Notes: generated by a model not told the origin, from the letters alone. Shown: positions 1 through 6,686, counted from the stretch's first letter. The stretch: DNA of 8,727 nucleotides from JBOHHR01 sp050740975 (GCA_050740975.1 JBOIEE010000162.1:1-8727); one strand, 5' to 3'. Translations and numbers: made by a program.

Positions 1-492
1 CCCACGAACACATTCGCGGCCGCCGCCAGAGCCGCGGCGCCCCCGATCCCCAAAGGCTTTTCAAGCAGGGCGGAAATACCTCGCACCACGATGGGCAAAA
101 TGCGCCAGTACATTAGCAGCGACGTGAGCGCACTGATGACAATGATCAAAGGCAGGGCGCGAAAAGCGAGCACAAAGCTCACGCCCGGCGGCCTCTCTTC
201 GAAAGGCAGCGGAGCGCCGCCGAGATAGCCGAAGACAAACGAGGTGCCGGCTTCGGTCGCCCCTTGCAGCGCCAGCACGCTTTGGTTAAGTACCGAAAAT
301 ACTTGGCGTAGCGGGGGGAATTTAAGAAACACTAGAGCGATCCCAAGTTGAATCGCCCCCGCTGCCAAAGCCATGCGTACCCGGGCGCACGATCGCTTTT
401 CGCTCAGAAGCGAAAATCACCGCCAGTCCCAAAGCACTTTGCAGCTTGGGGGCGATATCATGCATCATCAGGTTGAGATCAGGTCTGATCAT
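1..492 (-). pseudogene. CNT-family (NupC-like) nucleoside transporter, 5' part, frameshifted; runs off window
   Basis: Members of this family are inner-membrane symporters that import nucleosides with H+ or Na+. From about 416 down to 1 the minus strand is open and reads as a concentrative nucleoside transporter: a hydrophobic stretch with AIQLGIALVFLKFPPLRQVF, then the family-like GATEAGTSFVFGYLGGAPLP, a membrane segment with RALPLIIVISALTSLL, and GIGGAAALAAAANVFVG at the edge. The expected first helix (LQSALGLAVIF) lies upstream in another frame, after an ATG at 492 or 468. The two parts are separated by a TGA at 417-419 and by fewer bases than the family spacing, by my estimate about 11 nt missing. 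The break coincides with the 397-416 hairpin. A protein starting at the in-frame ATG at 374 would lack the first helix. It is therefore a pseudogene, an N-terminally shortened gene, or an assembly error. The family call is firm; the loss of function is inferred. It is divergent from pyrG. Confidence 0.65.
397..416. repeat. Perfect 8-bp inverted repeat at the transporter frameshift
   Basis: TTTTCGCT (397-404), a 4-nt CAGA loop, then AGCGAAAA (409-416). The stem lies inside the transporter gene exactly where its frame is lost. It is not an obvious terminator because no T-run follows outside the stem. It may be the product of a quasi-palindrome (template-switch) mutation. Confidence 0.7.
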
Positions 493-565
493 CGAGTGGT
501 TGTTGCCGCCCTTATATCACGTTTGCGGGCCGGATCGCTTGGGACTTCTACCTGACAAACTGTAT

Positions 566-594
566 TTGGCAGGACTGCCCAAGCCGGGTATCCT
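566..594 (+). promoter_or_regulatory. Candidate sigma-70 promoter for the pyrG operon
   Basis: TTGGCA (566-571), a 17-bp spacer, then TATCCT (589-594). This resembles a -35/-10 pair and would start transcription near 601, leaving a 5' leader of about 70 nt before the preferred pyrG start. The -35 box lies in an imperfect palindrome, TTGGCAG-GA-CTGCCCAA (566-582), which could be an operator. It is the best match I see in the 180-bp divergent intergenic region, found by eye only. Confidence 0.4.
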
Positions 595-672
595 TAATGG
601 GGAGAAACAAGTTTCCACAATACCATCGGGATTCGTCCCAAACGGTGCCACATGCTGAGTACTAAAACCGAA

Positions 673-2328
673 ATGACCCGTTTTGTCTTCATCACCGGCG
701 GGGTGGTGTCCTCTTTGGGCAAAGGGATCGCCTCGGCATCGCTCGGCGCCATCCTAGAGGCACGAGGTCTAAAGGTGGCGCTGGTGAAGCTCGACCCTTA
801 CATCAACGTCGATCCGGGGACCATGAGTCCCTTTCAGCACGGAGAGGTCTTTGTCACCGAAGACGGAGCCGAAACCGATCTGGATCTGGGCCATTACGAG
901 CGCTTTGTGCGAACGAAAACCAGCCGGAACAACAATTACACGGCGGGACGCATATACGCCAACGTGATCCGCAGGGAGCGCCGGGGTGATTACCTCGGGG
1001 GCACGGTGCAGGTCATCCCCCATATTACCGATGAAATAAAGGCGTGCATTCAGAAAGGCGCCGGTGATGCCGAGGTGGTCATGGTGGAGATCGGCGGCAC
1101 GGTGGGCGATATCGAGTCGCTGCCGTTTCTGGAGGCCATTCGCCAGATGCGGGTGGAACTGGGTTCGGGCCGCACGCTGTTCATCCATTTAACCTTGGTG
1201 CCCTATATCGCCTCTGTTGGAGAGATTAAAACCAAGCCCACGCAGCACTCGGTCAAAGAGCTGCGATCGATCGGTATTCAGCCCGATATCCTGCTGTGCC
1301 GTGTCGACCGCCCCCTGCCGGCCGCGGAGTGCCGCAAGATAGCCTTGTTTACGAATGTGGAGGAGCGCGCCGTGATCGCCGCCATCGATGTGCGCAACAT
1401 TTATGAGATCCCCTTGCGCTTACACCAGCAGAAGCTAGACACCATCGTCGCTGAAAAGCTGGGTTTGAATGTGCCGGAGGCCGATCTCAGTGAGTGGGAG
1501 GCTGTCATCGAGAGCATGGAGCATTCCCAGGCGGAAGCGACAGTGGCCATGGTCGGTAAGTATGTGGATTTGGCGGATTGCTACAAATCGCTGTCTGAAG
1601 CGTTGTCCCACGCCGGGCTCAAGACGCGCACCCGGGTACACATCAAGTATGTCGATTCGGAAACCATCGAGAGCCAAGGGGTGGCCAGCCTGGAGGATGT
1701 GGATGCGATCCTGGTTCCAGGCGGATTTGGCGCCCGCGGCATTGAGGGAAAGATAGCGGCCGCGCGTTTTGCGCGCGAGCGTGGTCTCCCCTATCTCGGC
1801 ATATGCCTTGGGATGCAAGTGGCGGTAATAGAATTCGCGCGCCATATCGTGGGCTTGATAGCCGCCCACAGTACGGAGTTCCAGCGCGACACCAGGGATC
1901 CGGTGATCGCCTTGGTTACAGAATGGAAGGCGCTGGATGGACGCATCGAGCAGCGTGACGAGTCCTCTGATCTGGGCGGCAGCATGCGGCTTGGCGGACA
2001 GGTATGCCGACTCAGCAATGGAACGTTGATCCGGTCAATTTATGGCAAGGAGGAGATCATCGAGCGCCACCGTCACCGTTATGAGGTCAACCCCGGTTAC
2101 CTAGACGCATTGCAAGGGGCCGGGATGCGCATCGCTGGAACATCGGCCGATGGAGAGCTGGTGGAGATGATCGAGCTCGAAGGCCACCCGTGGTTTGTGG
2201 GTTGCCAGTTCCACCCCGAATTTACCTCTACTCCCCGCGACGGGCACCCGCTATTCACCAGCTATATACGCGCAGCTATGCAGCAGCGCAGCCGCTTATC
2301 GTCTGCTCCAAAAAATGCGCTTGTTTGA
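673..2328 (+). CDS. pyrG: CTP synthase (glutamine-hydrolysing)
   Basis: Converts UTP to CTP using ATP and ammonia taken from glutamine; cytosolic, last step of pyrimidine nucleotide synthesis. The N-terminal synthetase domain is clear: FITGGVVSSLGKGIASASLG near the start, then KLDPYINVDPGTMSPFQHGE and TEDGAETDLDLGHYERF. The C-terminal glutamine amidotransferase domain has PYLGICLGMQ with nucleophile Cys378, and CQFHPEF with His514 and Glu516. All three lie within one residue of the E. coli numbering (379, 515, 517), which supports the ATG at 673 (MTRFVFITGG, 551 aa). A longer in-frame ATG at 652 would add seven residues. Neither start has a strong Shine-Dalgarno sequence. It is the first gene of the operon, and its last 14 nt overlap kdsA. 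No residue is missing and the gene looks intact. Confidence 0.97.
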   Translation: MTRFVFITGGVVSSLGKGIASASLGAILEARGLKVALVKLDPYINVDPGTMSPFQHGEVFVTEDGAETDLDLGHYERFVRTKTSRNNNYTAGRIYANVIRRERRGDYLGGTVQVIPHITDEIKACIQKGAGDAEVVMVEIGGTVGDIESLPFLEAIRQMRVELGSGRTLFIHLTLVPYIASVGEIKTKPTQHSVKELRSIGIQPDILLCRVDRPLPAAECRKIALFTNVEERAVIAAIDVRNIYEIPLRLHQQKLDTIVAEKLGLNVPEADLSEWEAVIESMEHSQAEATVAMVGKYVDLADCYKSLSEALSHAGLKTRTRVHIKYVDSETIESQGVASLEDVDAILVPGGFGARGIEGKIAAARFARERGLPYLGICLGMQVAVIEFARHIVGLIAAHSTEFQRDTRDPVIALVTEWKALDGRIEQRDESSDLGGSMRLGGQVCRLSNGTLIRSIYGKEEIIERHRHRYEVNPGYLDALQGAGMRIAGTSADGELVEMIELEGHPWFVGCQFHPEFTSTPRDGHPLFTSYIRAAMQQRSRLSSAPKNALV

Positions 2329-3133
2329 CTTCGAGATCGGGGGATCGGCTCCCTTTTTTCTGATCGCCGGTCCCTGCGTCGTCGAGAGCAAGTCGCTGGT
2401 TTTGGAGACTGCTTGGGCGCTAAAGGAAATCACCGGCGCGCTTCAAATCCCCTTCGTGTTCAAGGCGTCTTACGACAAAGCCAACCGCACCTCGCACAAA
2501 AGCTTTCGTGGATTGGGTCTCGAGCAAGGGCTTTCGATCCTGCAAAACGTAAGGGAACAGGTGGGCGTGCCGGTGCTCACCGATGTACATGAAGACTCCC
2601 CGCTTGAGGAAGTTGCAGCGGCTGTGGATATGTTGCAAACGCCCGCGTTTTTGTGTCGCCAAACCGGCTTCATCCAAAACGTGGCCCGCTTGGGTTTGCC
2701 CGTAAACATCAAGAAGGCCCAATTCCTCGCGCCCTGGGACATGAGCCCGGTGGTTGAGAAAGCGCGGGCGGTGGGCAACGAGCACATACTGGTTTGTGAG
2801 CGCGGGAACTGCTTCGGATACAATTATCTGGTGTCGGACATGCGCTCCCTGGTCATCATGCGCGAAACGGGTTGCCCGGTGGTTTTTGATGCAACGCATT
2901 CTGTTCAGGTGCCCGGAGGGCGGGGGGATGCGTCCTCTGGCCAGCGCGAGTTCGTGCCGGCGCTGTCTCGGGCAGCGGTCGCCGTCGGGGTCGCGGGCTT
3001 GTTCATGGAGACACACCCCGATCCCGATCGGGCGCTTAGCGACGGGGCGAATTCCTGGCCTTTAGGACAGATGCGCGCTTTGTTAGAGATGCTGAAGGCT
3101 ATCGACGCACAAGCAAAGTCTGCGGCGTTCTGA
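2315..3133 (+). CDS. kdsA: 3-deoxy-8-phosphooctulonate synthase (KDO-8-P synthase), metal-dependent type
   Basis: Condenses phosphoenolpyruvate with arabinose 5-phosphate to KDO-8-phosphate, the precursor of the KDO sugar in the LPS inner core; cytosolic. The 272-aa product is a TIM-barrel member of the DAHP/KDO8P synthase family: IAGPCVVES (residues 17-25), FKASYDKANRTS (49-60), TDVHE, FLCRQTGF, KKAQFLAP, FDATH (191-195) and METHPDPDRALSDG (231-244). Cys21, His195, Glu232 and Asp243 match the four metal ligands of the Aquifex-type enzyme, whereas the metal-independent E. coli type has Asn in place of the Cys. The ATG at 2315 is inside the end of pyrG (14-nt overlap) and gives MRLFDFEIGG, a normal N-terminus. 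The ribosome-binding site is weak, so translational coupling to pyrG is likely. Enolase, which makes its substrate PEP, is the next gene 20 nt on. Confidence 0.95.
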   Translation: MRLFDFEIGGSAPFFLIAGPCVVESKSLVLETAWALKEITGALQIPFVFKASYDKANRTSHKSFRGLGLEQGLSILQNVREQVGVPVLTDVHEDSPLEEVAAAVDMLQTPAFLCRQTGFIQNVARLGLPVNIKKAQFLAPWDMSPVVEKARAVGNEHILVCERGNCFGYNYLVSDMRSLVIMRETGCPVVFDATHSVQVPGGRGDASSGQREFVPALSRAAVAVGVAGLFMETHPDPDRALSDGANSWPLGQMRALLEMLKAIDAQAKSAAF

Positions 3134-3153
3134 TAATCAAGAGCAAAAACTCG

Positions 3154-4461
3154 ATGTCAGAAATCAAAGAGATCCACGGCAGAGAAATCCTCGATTCCCG
3201 CGGCAATCCCACCGTGCAGGTCGACGTCCATACGAAAACCGGCGTAGTGGCCACAGCGGCCGTCCCTTCCGGCGCTTCTACCGGGGAACGGGAGGCAATC
3301 GAGCTGCGCGACGGTGATCCTCGACGATATCTCAGCAAGGGGGTGCTGCGGGCGGTGGCCAATGTCAACGGAGTCATTCAAAGCGCCTTGCTGGGCCATG
3401 AGGTCTCCGATCAGCAGAGCATCGATCAAATCATGATCGATTTGGACGGGACGCCGACCAAGGCCGGTCTGGGAGCCAATGCCATTCTCGGAGTGTCGCT
3501 AGCTACCGCCAGGGCGGCCGCGGCCGAGGCGGGTGTGCCCCTGTACCGCCAGTTGGGCGGCGATGGCCCGTTCAAGATGCCGCTGCCGATGATGAATATC
3601 ATCAACGGCGGCGCACATGCGGACAATAAAGTTGATTTCCAAGAATTCATGATCGTACCCGTCGGCGCCGCGAGCCTGCGCGAGGCGGTGCGTTATGGCG
3701 CGGAAGTCTTCCATGCGCTCAAAAAGGTTCTTCGCCAGCGGGGTCTCAACACAGCCGTAGGGGATGAAGGCGGATTCGCCCCGGACTTTGAATCCAATGA
3801 GGCAGCCGTCGAAGCGATCTTGCAGGCAATCCAGGCGGCCGGGTTTAGGGCTGGAAAAGATATCTTGCTGGGACTGGATGTTGCGAGCTCCGAATTCTAC
3901 AGAGACGGGCATTACGTTCTGAGCTCCGAGAACAAACGCTGTTCGTCTGCGGAGTTTATCGAGATCCTGGCCGACTGGGTGAAAAAATACCCCATCATCA
4001 CCATAGAAGACGGAATGGCGGAGAACGATTGGGAGGGCTGGCGTCTGCTAACCAAACGGCTGGGTAAGCAGGTACAGCTCGTGGGCGATGACCTTTTCGT
4101 GACCAACACGGGTATCTTGAAAAGCGGAATAGAAAAAAACATTGCTAACTCGATTCTGATTAAGGTCAATCAGATAGGAACCTTGAGCGAGACCCTCGCC
4201 GCTATCGACATGGCCAAAGCGGCCCACTACACCGCGGTGGTGTCGCACCGCTCCGGCGAAACAGAGGACACCACCATTGCGGATCTGGCCGTGGCTACGA
4301 GCTGCGGCCAGATCAAGACCGGCTCCTTGTCCCGTTCCGACCGAGTGGCCAAATATAACCGCTTAATCGTGATCGAGGAGGAGTTGGGGAGCGATGCGTC
4401 CTACCCCGGGGCGGAAGCGTTTTACAATCTTGCGCCCACCGTTCCAAAGCGCTGGTCGTAG
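3154..4461 (+). CDS. eno: Enolase (phosphopyruvate hydratase)
   Basis: Interconverts 2-phosphoglycerate and phosphoenolpyruvate in glycolysis and gluconeogenesis; cytosolic, often part of the RNA degradosome. The 435-aa product is full length (E. coli 432). Visible blocks are GREILDSRGNPTVQVDV near the N-terminus, VPSGASTGEREAIELRDGD, GDEGGFAPDFESNE around residues 203-216 with the acid/base Glu, LLGLDVASSEFY, TIEDGMAENDWEGW and LVGDDLFVTNT with the Mg2+-binding acids, the catalytic Lys337 in SILIKVNQIGTLSE, and SHRSGETEDTTIADLAV. The start MSEIKEIHGRE is the usual one. It lies 20 nt after kdsA with only a modest AAGAG upstream, and 21 nt before ftsB. Nothing looks unusual in it. Confidence 0.97.
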   Translation: MSEIKEIHGREILDSRGNPTVQVDVHTKTGVVATAAVPSGASTGEREAIELRDGDPRRYLSKGVLRAVANVNGVIQSALLGHEVSDQQSIDQIMIDLDGTPTKAGLGANAILGVSLATARAAAAEAGVPLYRQLGGDGPFKMPLPMMNIINGGAHADNKVDFQEFMIVPVGAASLREAVRYGAEVFHALKKVLRQRGLNTAVGDEGGFAPDFESNEAAVEAILQAIQAAGFRAGKDILLGLDVASSEFYRDGHYVLSSENKRCSSAEFIEILADWVKKYPIITIEDGMAENDWEGWRLLTKRLGKQVQLVGDDLFVTNTGILKSGIEKNIANSILIKVNQIGTLSETLAAIDMAKAAHYTAVVSHRSGETEDTTIADLAVATSCGQIKTGSLSRSDRVAKYNRLIVIEEELGSDASYPGAEAFYNLAPTVPKRWS

Positions 4462-4482
4462 CGTGCTCGCGGTCCTCGGCCG

Positions 4483-4782
4483 ATGAGAGTCCTCGCCGTG
4501 GTCTTAATGCTGTTGCTGGTCGCGTTGCAATGCAAACTTTGGCTGGGCGAGGACGGCTTGCAGGAGATCTGGGAGCTCAGACGGGCCATCGAATCGCAGC
4601 AAGCGGAGAACAAGCGGTTAAGTGAGCGAAACCAAGGGCTGGCGGCCGAGGTGGCGGATCTAAAACACGGTCTGGAGGCCGTGGAAGAGCGCGCGCGCAG
4701 CGAAATGGGGATGATAAAAAAAGGGGAAGTCTTCTACCACATCATCGATGAGGAGGCGGGTGATCCCAAGCGCCGACCATGA
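4483..4782 (+). CDS. ftsB: Cell division protein FtsB (septum-associated bitopic protein)
   Basis: FtsB joins FtsL and FtsQ in the divisome subcomplex that activates septal peptidoglycan synthesis. The 99-aa product has a very short cytoplasmic N-terminus, one membrane helix (about residues 3-20, rich in V, L and M), and then a periplasmic coiled coil rich in E, Q, L and R (about 27-68). The closing part includes ARSEMGMIKKGEVFYHIIDE, the conserved FtsB-type end. The length matches the family (E. coli 103 aa). The position between eno and ispD is the usual one in gammaproteobacteria. Its stop overlaps the ispD start as ATGA (4779-4782), so coupled translation is likely. The identity rests on topology, the C-terminal motif and gene order together. 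Confidence 0.93.
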   Translation: MRVLAVVLMLLLVALQCKLWLGEDGLQEIWELRRAIESQQAENKRLSERNQGLAAEVADLKHGLEAVEERARSEMGMIKKGEVFYHIIDEEAGDPKRRP

Positions 4783-5495
4783 CTAAACGGCGTTACTGGG
4801 CAGTGATCCCGGCTGCCGGCAGCGGCGCCCGAATGCAAGCGCCGATCCCCAAGCAGTATCTGATGCTGGGGGGGAAAAAGCTCATCGAGCACACCTTAGA
4901 GCGGCTTGGCAATCACCCCTGGATCTCCGGCGTGGTAGTGGCACTAGCAGCGCACGATCCGTTGTGGCAAGAGGTGCGCTTAAGCTGCCGTGCGCCGGTG
5001 ATGCGGGTAACCGGAGGATTGGAGCGGTGTCATTCGGTGCTAGCGGGTCTCGTTCGCTTGCACGATGTCGCTCACTCCGCAGACTGGGTGTTGGTGCATG
5101 ACGCCGCCAGACCTTGCCTGCCTCAGCAAGATCTCGACCGCCTGATCGCTGAGCTCTCAGATCACCCCGTGGGCGGCCTGCTGGCGCTACCCGTGCGCGA
5201 CACCATGAAACGTGACGACGGACAGCGAACGGTCACGGCTACCGTAGAGCGCGAGGGGCTGTGGCACGCGTTGACCCCTCAGATGTTTCGCTATGGCGCG
5301 TTACGGGAAGCATTAGAGGCGGCAATCGCCATGGATCGGATAGTGACCGATGAAGCCCAAGCCATGGAGCTTACGGGTGCTCAGCCCCGTTTAGTGGAAG
5401 GAAGCGCCGACAACATCAAAATCACCCGCCCTCAGGACCTCGCCTTGGCAGAACTCTGTCTTCGTCTGCAGCAGGAGATGCCGGAATGCGCATAG
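4779..5495 (+). CDS. ispD: 2-C-methyl-D-erythritol 4-phosphate cytidylyltransferase
   Basis: Third step of the MEP isoprenoid pathway: transfers CMP from CTP to methylerythritol phosphate, releasing pyrophosphate; cytosolic. The 238-aa protein (E. coli 236) has the nucleotidyltransferase signature AVIPAAGSGARM with Arg18, followed by PIPKQYLMLGGKKLIEHTLE with Lys25. The middle has VHDAARPCLP with the metal-binding Asp and the substrate Arg, then ALPVRDTMKR and LWHALTPQMFRYGAL. The C-terminal part has VTDEAQAMELTGAQPRLVEG and NIKITRPQDLALAE. All expected elements are present. It overlaps ftsB by 4 nt and ispF by 10 nt. It consumes CTP, the product of pyrG at the head of the operon. Confidence 0.96.
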   Translation: MTKRRYWAVIPAAGSGARMQAPIPKQYLMLGGKKLIEHTLERLGNHPWISGVVVALAAHDPLWQEVRLSCRAPVMRVTGGLERCHSVLAGLVRLHDVAHSADWVLVHDAARPCLPQQDLDRLIAELSDHPVGGLLALPVRDTMKRDDGQRTVTATVEREGLWHALTPQMFRYGALREALEAAIAMDRIVTDEAQAMELTGAQPRLVEGSADNIKITRPQDLALAELCLRLQQEMPECA

Positions 5496-5956
5496 GGCAC
5501 GGATATGATGCCCACCGTTTCAAGACCGGCGGTCGGCTGGTTCTGGGTGGGGTTACCATTCCTTACGAGAAGGGCTTAGAAGCTCACTCCGACGGTGATG
5601 TTCTGATCCATGCGATCTGCGATGCCCTGTTAGGCGCAGCGGGGTTGGGCGATATCGGAAAGCACTTTCCCAATACCCGCGAGGGGCTCAAGGGCGTAGA
5701 CAGTCGAGTTCTGCTGCGGCGGGTCGCCGGTCTGCTGCATGAGAGGGGTTTTGGCGTCGCCAACGTCGATGCGACCATCGTCGCGGAAGCGCCGAAAATA
5801 GCGCCTTTTGTCGCAGAGATGCGGGTGCGTTTGGCGGCCGATCTCGGGCTCGATCCGGATCGCATAAATGTTAAGGCGACCACTACCGAAGGGATGGGAT
5901 TTACCGGCGAAGGACAGGGAATGGCCGCTTACGCCGTTGCTCTTTTGAGTGTCTAG
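5486..5956 (+). CDS. ispF: 2-C-methyl-D-erythritol 2,4-cyclodiphosphate synthase
   Basis: Closes the cyclic diphosphate of 4-diphosphocytidyl-methylerythritol 2-phosphate and releases CMP, the fifth step of the MEP pathway; a cytosolic homotrimer with Zn2+. The 156-aa product (E. coli 159) begins MRIGHGYDAHRF with metal ligands Asp8 and His10. EAHSDGDVLIHAICDALLGA supplies His42, followed by GDIGKHFP. The C-terminal part has NVKATTTEGMGFTGEGQGMA, the conserved end. The ATG lies inside the end of ispD (10-nt overlap) and gives the canonical N-terminus, so the start is secure. It is the last gene of the operon; a hairpin follows one base after the stop. Confidence 0.97.
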   Translation: MRIGHGYDAHRFKTGGRLVLGGVTIPYEKGLEAHSDGDVLIHAICDALLGAAGLGDIGKHFPNTREGLKGVDSRVLLRRVAGLLHERGFGVANVDATIVAEAPKIAPFVAEMRVRLAADLGLDPDRINVKATTTEGMGFTGEGQGMAAYAVALLSV

Positions 5957-5957
5957 A

Positions 5958-5982
5958 CCCCGTCAAATTGCGGGTGACGGGG
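5958..5982 (+). terminator. Hairpin at the end of the pyrG-ispF operon
   Basis: CCCCGTCA (5958-5965) pairs perfectly with TGACGGGG (5975-5982) around a 9-nt loop, starting one base after the ispF stop. The following sequence (GTTTGG) has only a short T-run. It may be a weak intrinsic terminator or a 3'-end-stabilising stem rather than a classical terminator. A smaller stem, TGGCG-GTAA-CGCCA, follows at about 5986-5999. Confidence 0.5.
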
Positions 5983-6083
5983 GTTTGGCGGTAACGCCAT
6001 TAATGCGCCACACCCTGGCCTTGGTAACGGTGGCTTTAGAGCAGGATCGAGCGCGAAGTGTGAGTTATTCCCCGTTTCCCCCC

Positions 6084-6109
6084 AACTTCGCATACTGGCA
6101 TGTTTCTCG
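6084..6109 (+). promoter_or_regulatory. Possible sigma-E-like promoter before the HtrA-like remnant
   Basis: AACTT (6084-6088), 16 bp, then TCTCG (6105-6109). This resembles the sigma-E pattern GGAACTT/TCTGA, with a good -35 core and a partial -10. It lies about 40 bp before the ATG at 6151. The htrA/degP genes are classical sigma-E targets, so the match fits the remnant, but both calls are by eye and tentative. The -35 region overlaps one arm of a 7-bp inverted repeat (GCGAAGT 6053-6059, ACTTCGC 6085-6091). Confidence 0.25.
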
Positions 6110-6150
6110 CGTCGACCCAGGCGACTGGCGGACATTAAGAAGGCACAACG

Positions 6151-6480
6151 ATGAGGACATACCTAAAAAGCCTGAACTTGGGTTCGACCCTATTCGCTCT
6201 AGTGGCGGTAGCCATCGCGATCACCGTCATTCTCACAGACCTGTAGCACAGGCCCAACTGACGGAACCGCCACCTGCGGCCCAAACGCCAAACGCAGCCG
6301 CTAAACGCACTCGGCGAGCTTGTGAGCCGCCGTAGCTGATCGGCAATAGAATTCTTGCCCAGGGGCAGCGGCGATCCCGGCCGGAGCTTTGTTCCGCTAG
6401 GGCCGGGCGTGCCGCATGAAGCCTTTTACCACTGGCTCTTCGGACCATCCCCGCCGGGCGCCCTCAGAACCTTTAAGGGC
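6151..6480 (+). pseudogene. Decayed N-terminal fragment resembling HtrA/Deg-type periplasmic serine protease
   Basis: A ribosome-binding site AAGAAGG (6137-6143) stands 7 nt before the ATG at 6151. The ATG opens a signal-peptide-like stretch, MRTYLKSLNLG followed by a hydrophobic core (ALVAVAIAITVIL), which ends at TAG 6244-6246. A shifted frame continues with PVAQAQLTEPPPAAQTPNAA, like a signal cleavage region and Pro/Ala linker. The first frame then resumes with LNALGELVSRRS, a TGA (6337-6339), and, after further sequence, EAFYHWLFGPSPPGALRTFK. The order of signal, helix before the 'SPAVV' position, and an FY-x-x-x-FGP-PP segment resembles the start of DegP/DegQ/HtrA proteins up to just before the protease core. 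The core and catalytic triad are absent. At least two frameshifts and one in-frame stop make this a remnant if it is real. The family assignment is an inference from short matches; the 31-codon ORF alone (6151-6246) could instead be a small membrane peptide. Confidence 0.35.
6376..6407. repeat. Perfect 7-bp GC inverted repeat
   Basis: CCCGGCC (6376-6382) and GGCCGGG (6401-6407) around an 18-nt loop. No T-run follows on either strand, so it is not called a terminator. It lies inside the degraded HtrA-like stretch. Confidence 0.5.
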
Positions 6481-6502
6481 CTAGCATTCCGCCTAGCATT
6501 CC
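6479..6502. repeat. 12-bp tandem duplication (two copies)
   Basis: GCCTAGCATTCC occurs twice in immediate succession (6479-6490 and 6491-6502). It sits where the HtrA-like similarity ends, between that remnant and the stop codon of the small minus-strand gene at 6519. It reads as a slippage or insertion-type duplication. Confidence 0.8.
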
Positions 6503-6518
6503 CGCTCGGCTCCCCGAC

Positions 6519-6686
6519 TCATTCGCGCTTGGACGCCTCTTTTTTTTCTTGCTTCTCTCGTCGGCGCTTCTCCGCATCGGTCTCTTTCGACGGATCGCGC
6601 ATCATCAAGGAGAAGCCCCAACAAAAGACCAGTAACAAGCCCATCGCAAATCCAAATCCAATCAAGATAAAAATATCTGGGTTCAT
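6519..6686 (-). CDS. Small single-span membrane protein with charged C-terminal tail, 55 aa
   Basis: I do not recognise this gene. The ATG at 6686 has a good ribosome-binding site on the minus strand, AGAGGG (opposite 6694-6699), with 7-nt spacing. The product starts MNPDIFILIGFGFAMG and has one strongly hydrophobic helix (about residues 5-29, including LLLVFCWGFSLMM). A very charged tail of about 25 residues follows (RDPSKETDAEKRRREKQEKK and on). The positive flank after the helix predicts the N-terminus outside and the tail in the cytoplasm. It lies downstream of tRNA-Leu on the same strand, 138 bp away, and converges on ispF. It is not a clear match to CcoQ, CcoS or other small oxidase subunits I know. 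The ribosome-binding site together with coherent topology makes it a likely real gene; its function is unknown. Confidence 0.6.
   Translation of the reverse strand: MNPDIFILIGFGFAMGLLLVFCWGFSLMMRDPSKETDAEKRRREKQEKKEASKRE

Noticed and set aside
652..672. Longer PyrG start at ATG 652
   Set aside because: Residue numbering against the E. coli enzyme and the MTRFVFITGG start fit 673 better; no ribosome-binding site favours 652. It remains possible.
2420..3016. 198-codon open frame on the minus strand
   Set aside because: It lies fully inside kdsA and has no family-like motifs; an antisense shadow of GC-rich coding DNA. The same applies to other antisense frames in pyrG, eno and ispF.
5949..6335. 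128-codon plus-strand frame beginning inside ispF
   Set aside because: The first two thirds has no protein-like features and no ribosome-binding site; only its end (PVAQAQL...) is of interest and is treated as part of the HtrA-like relic.
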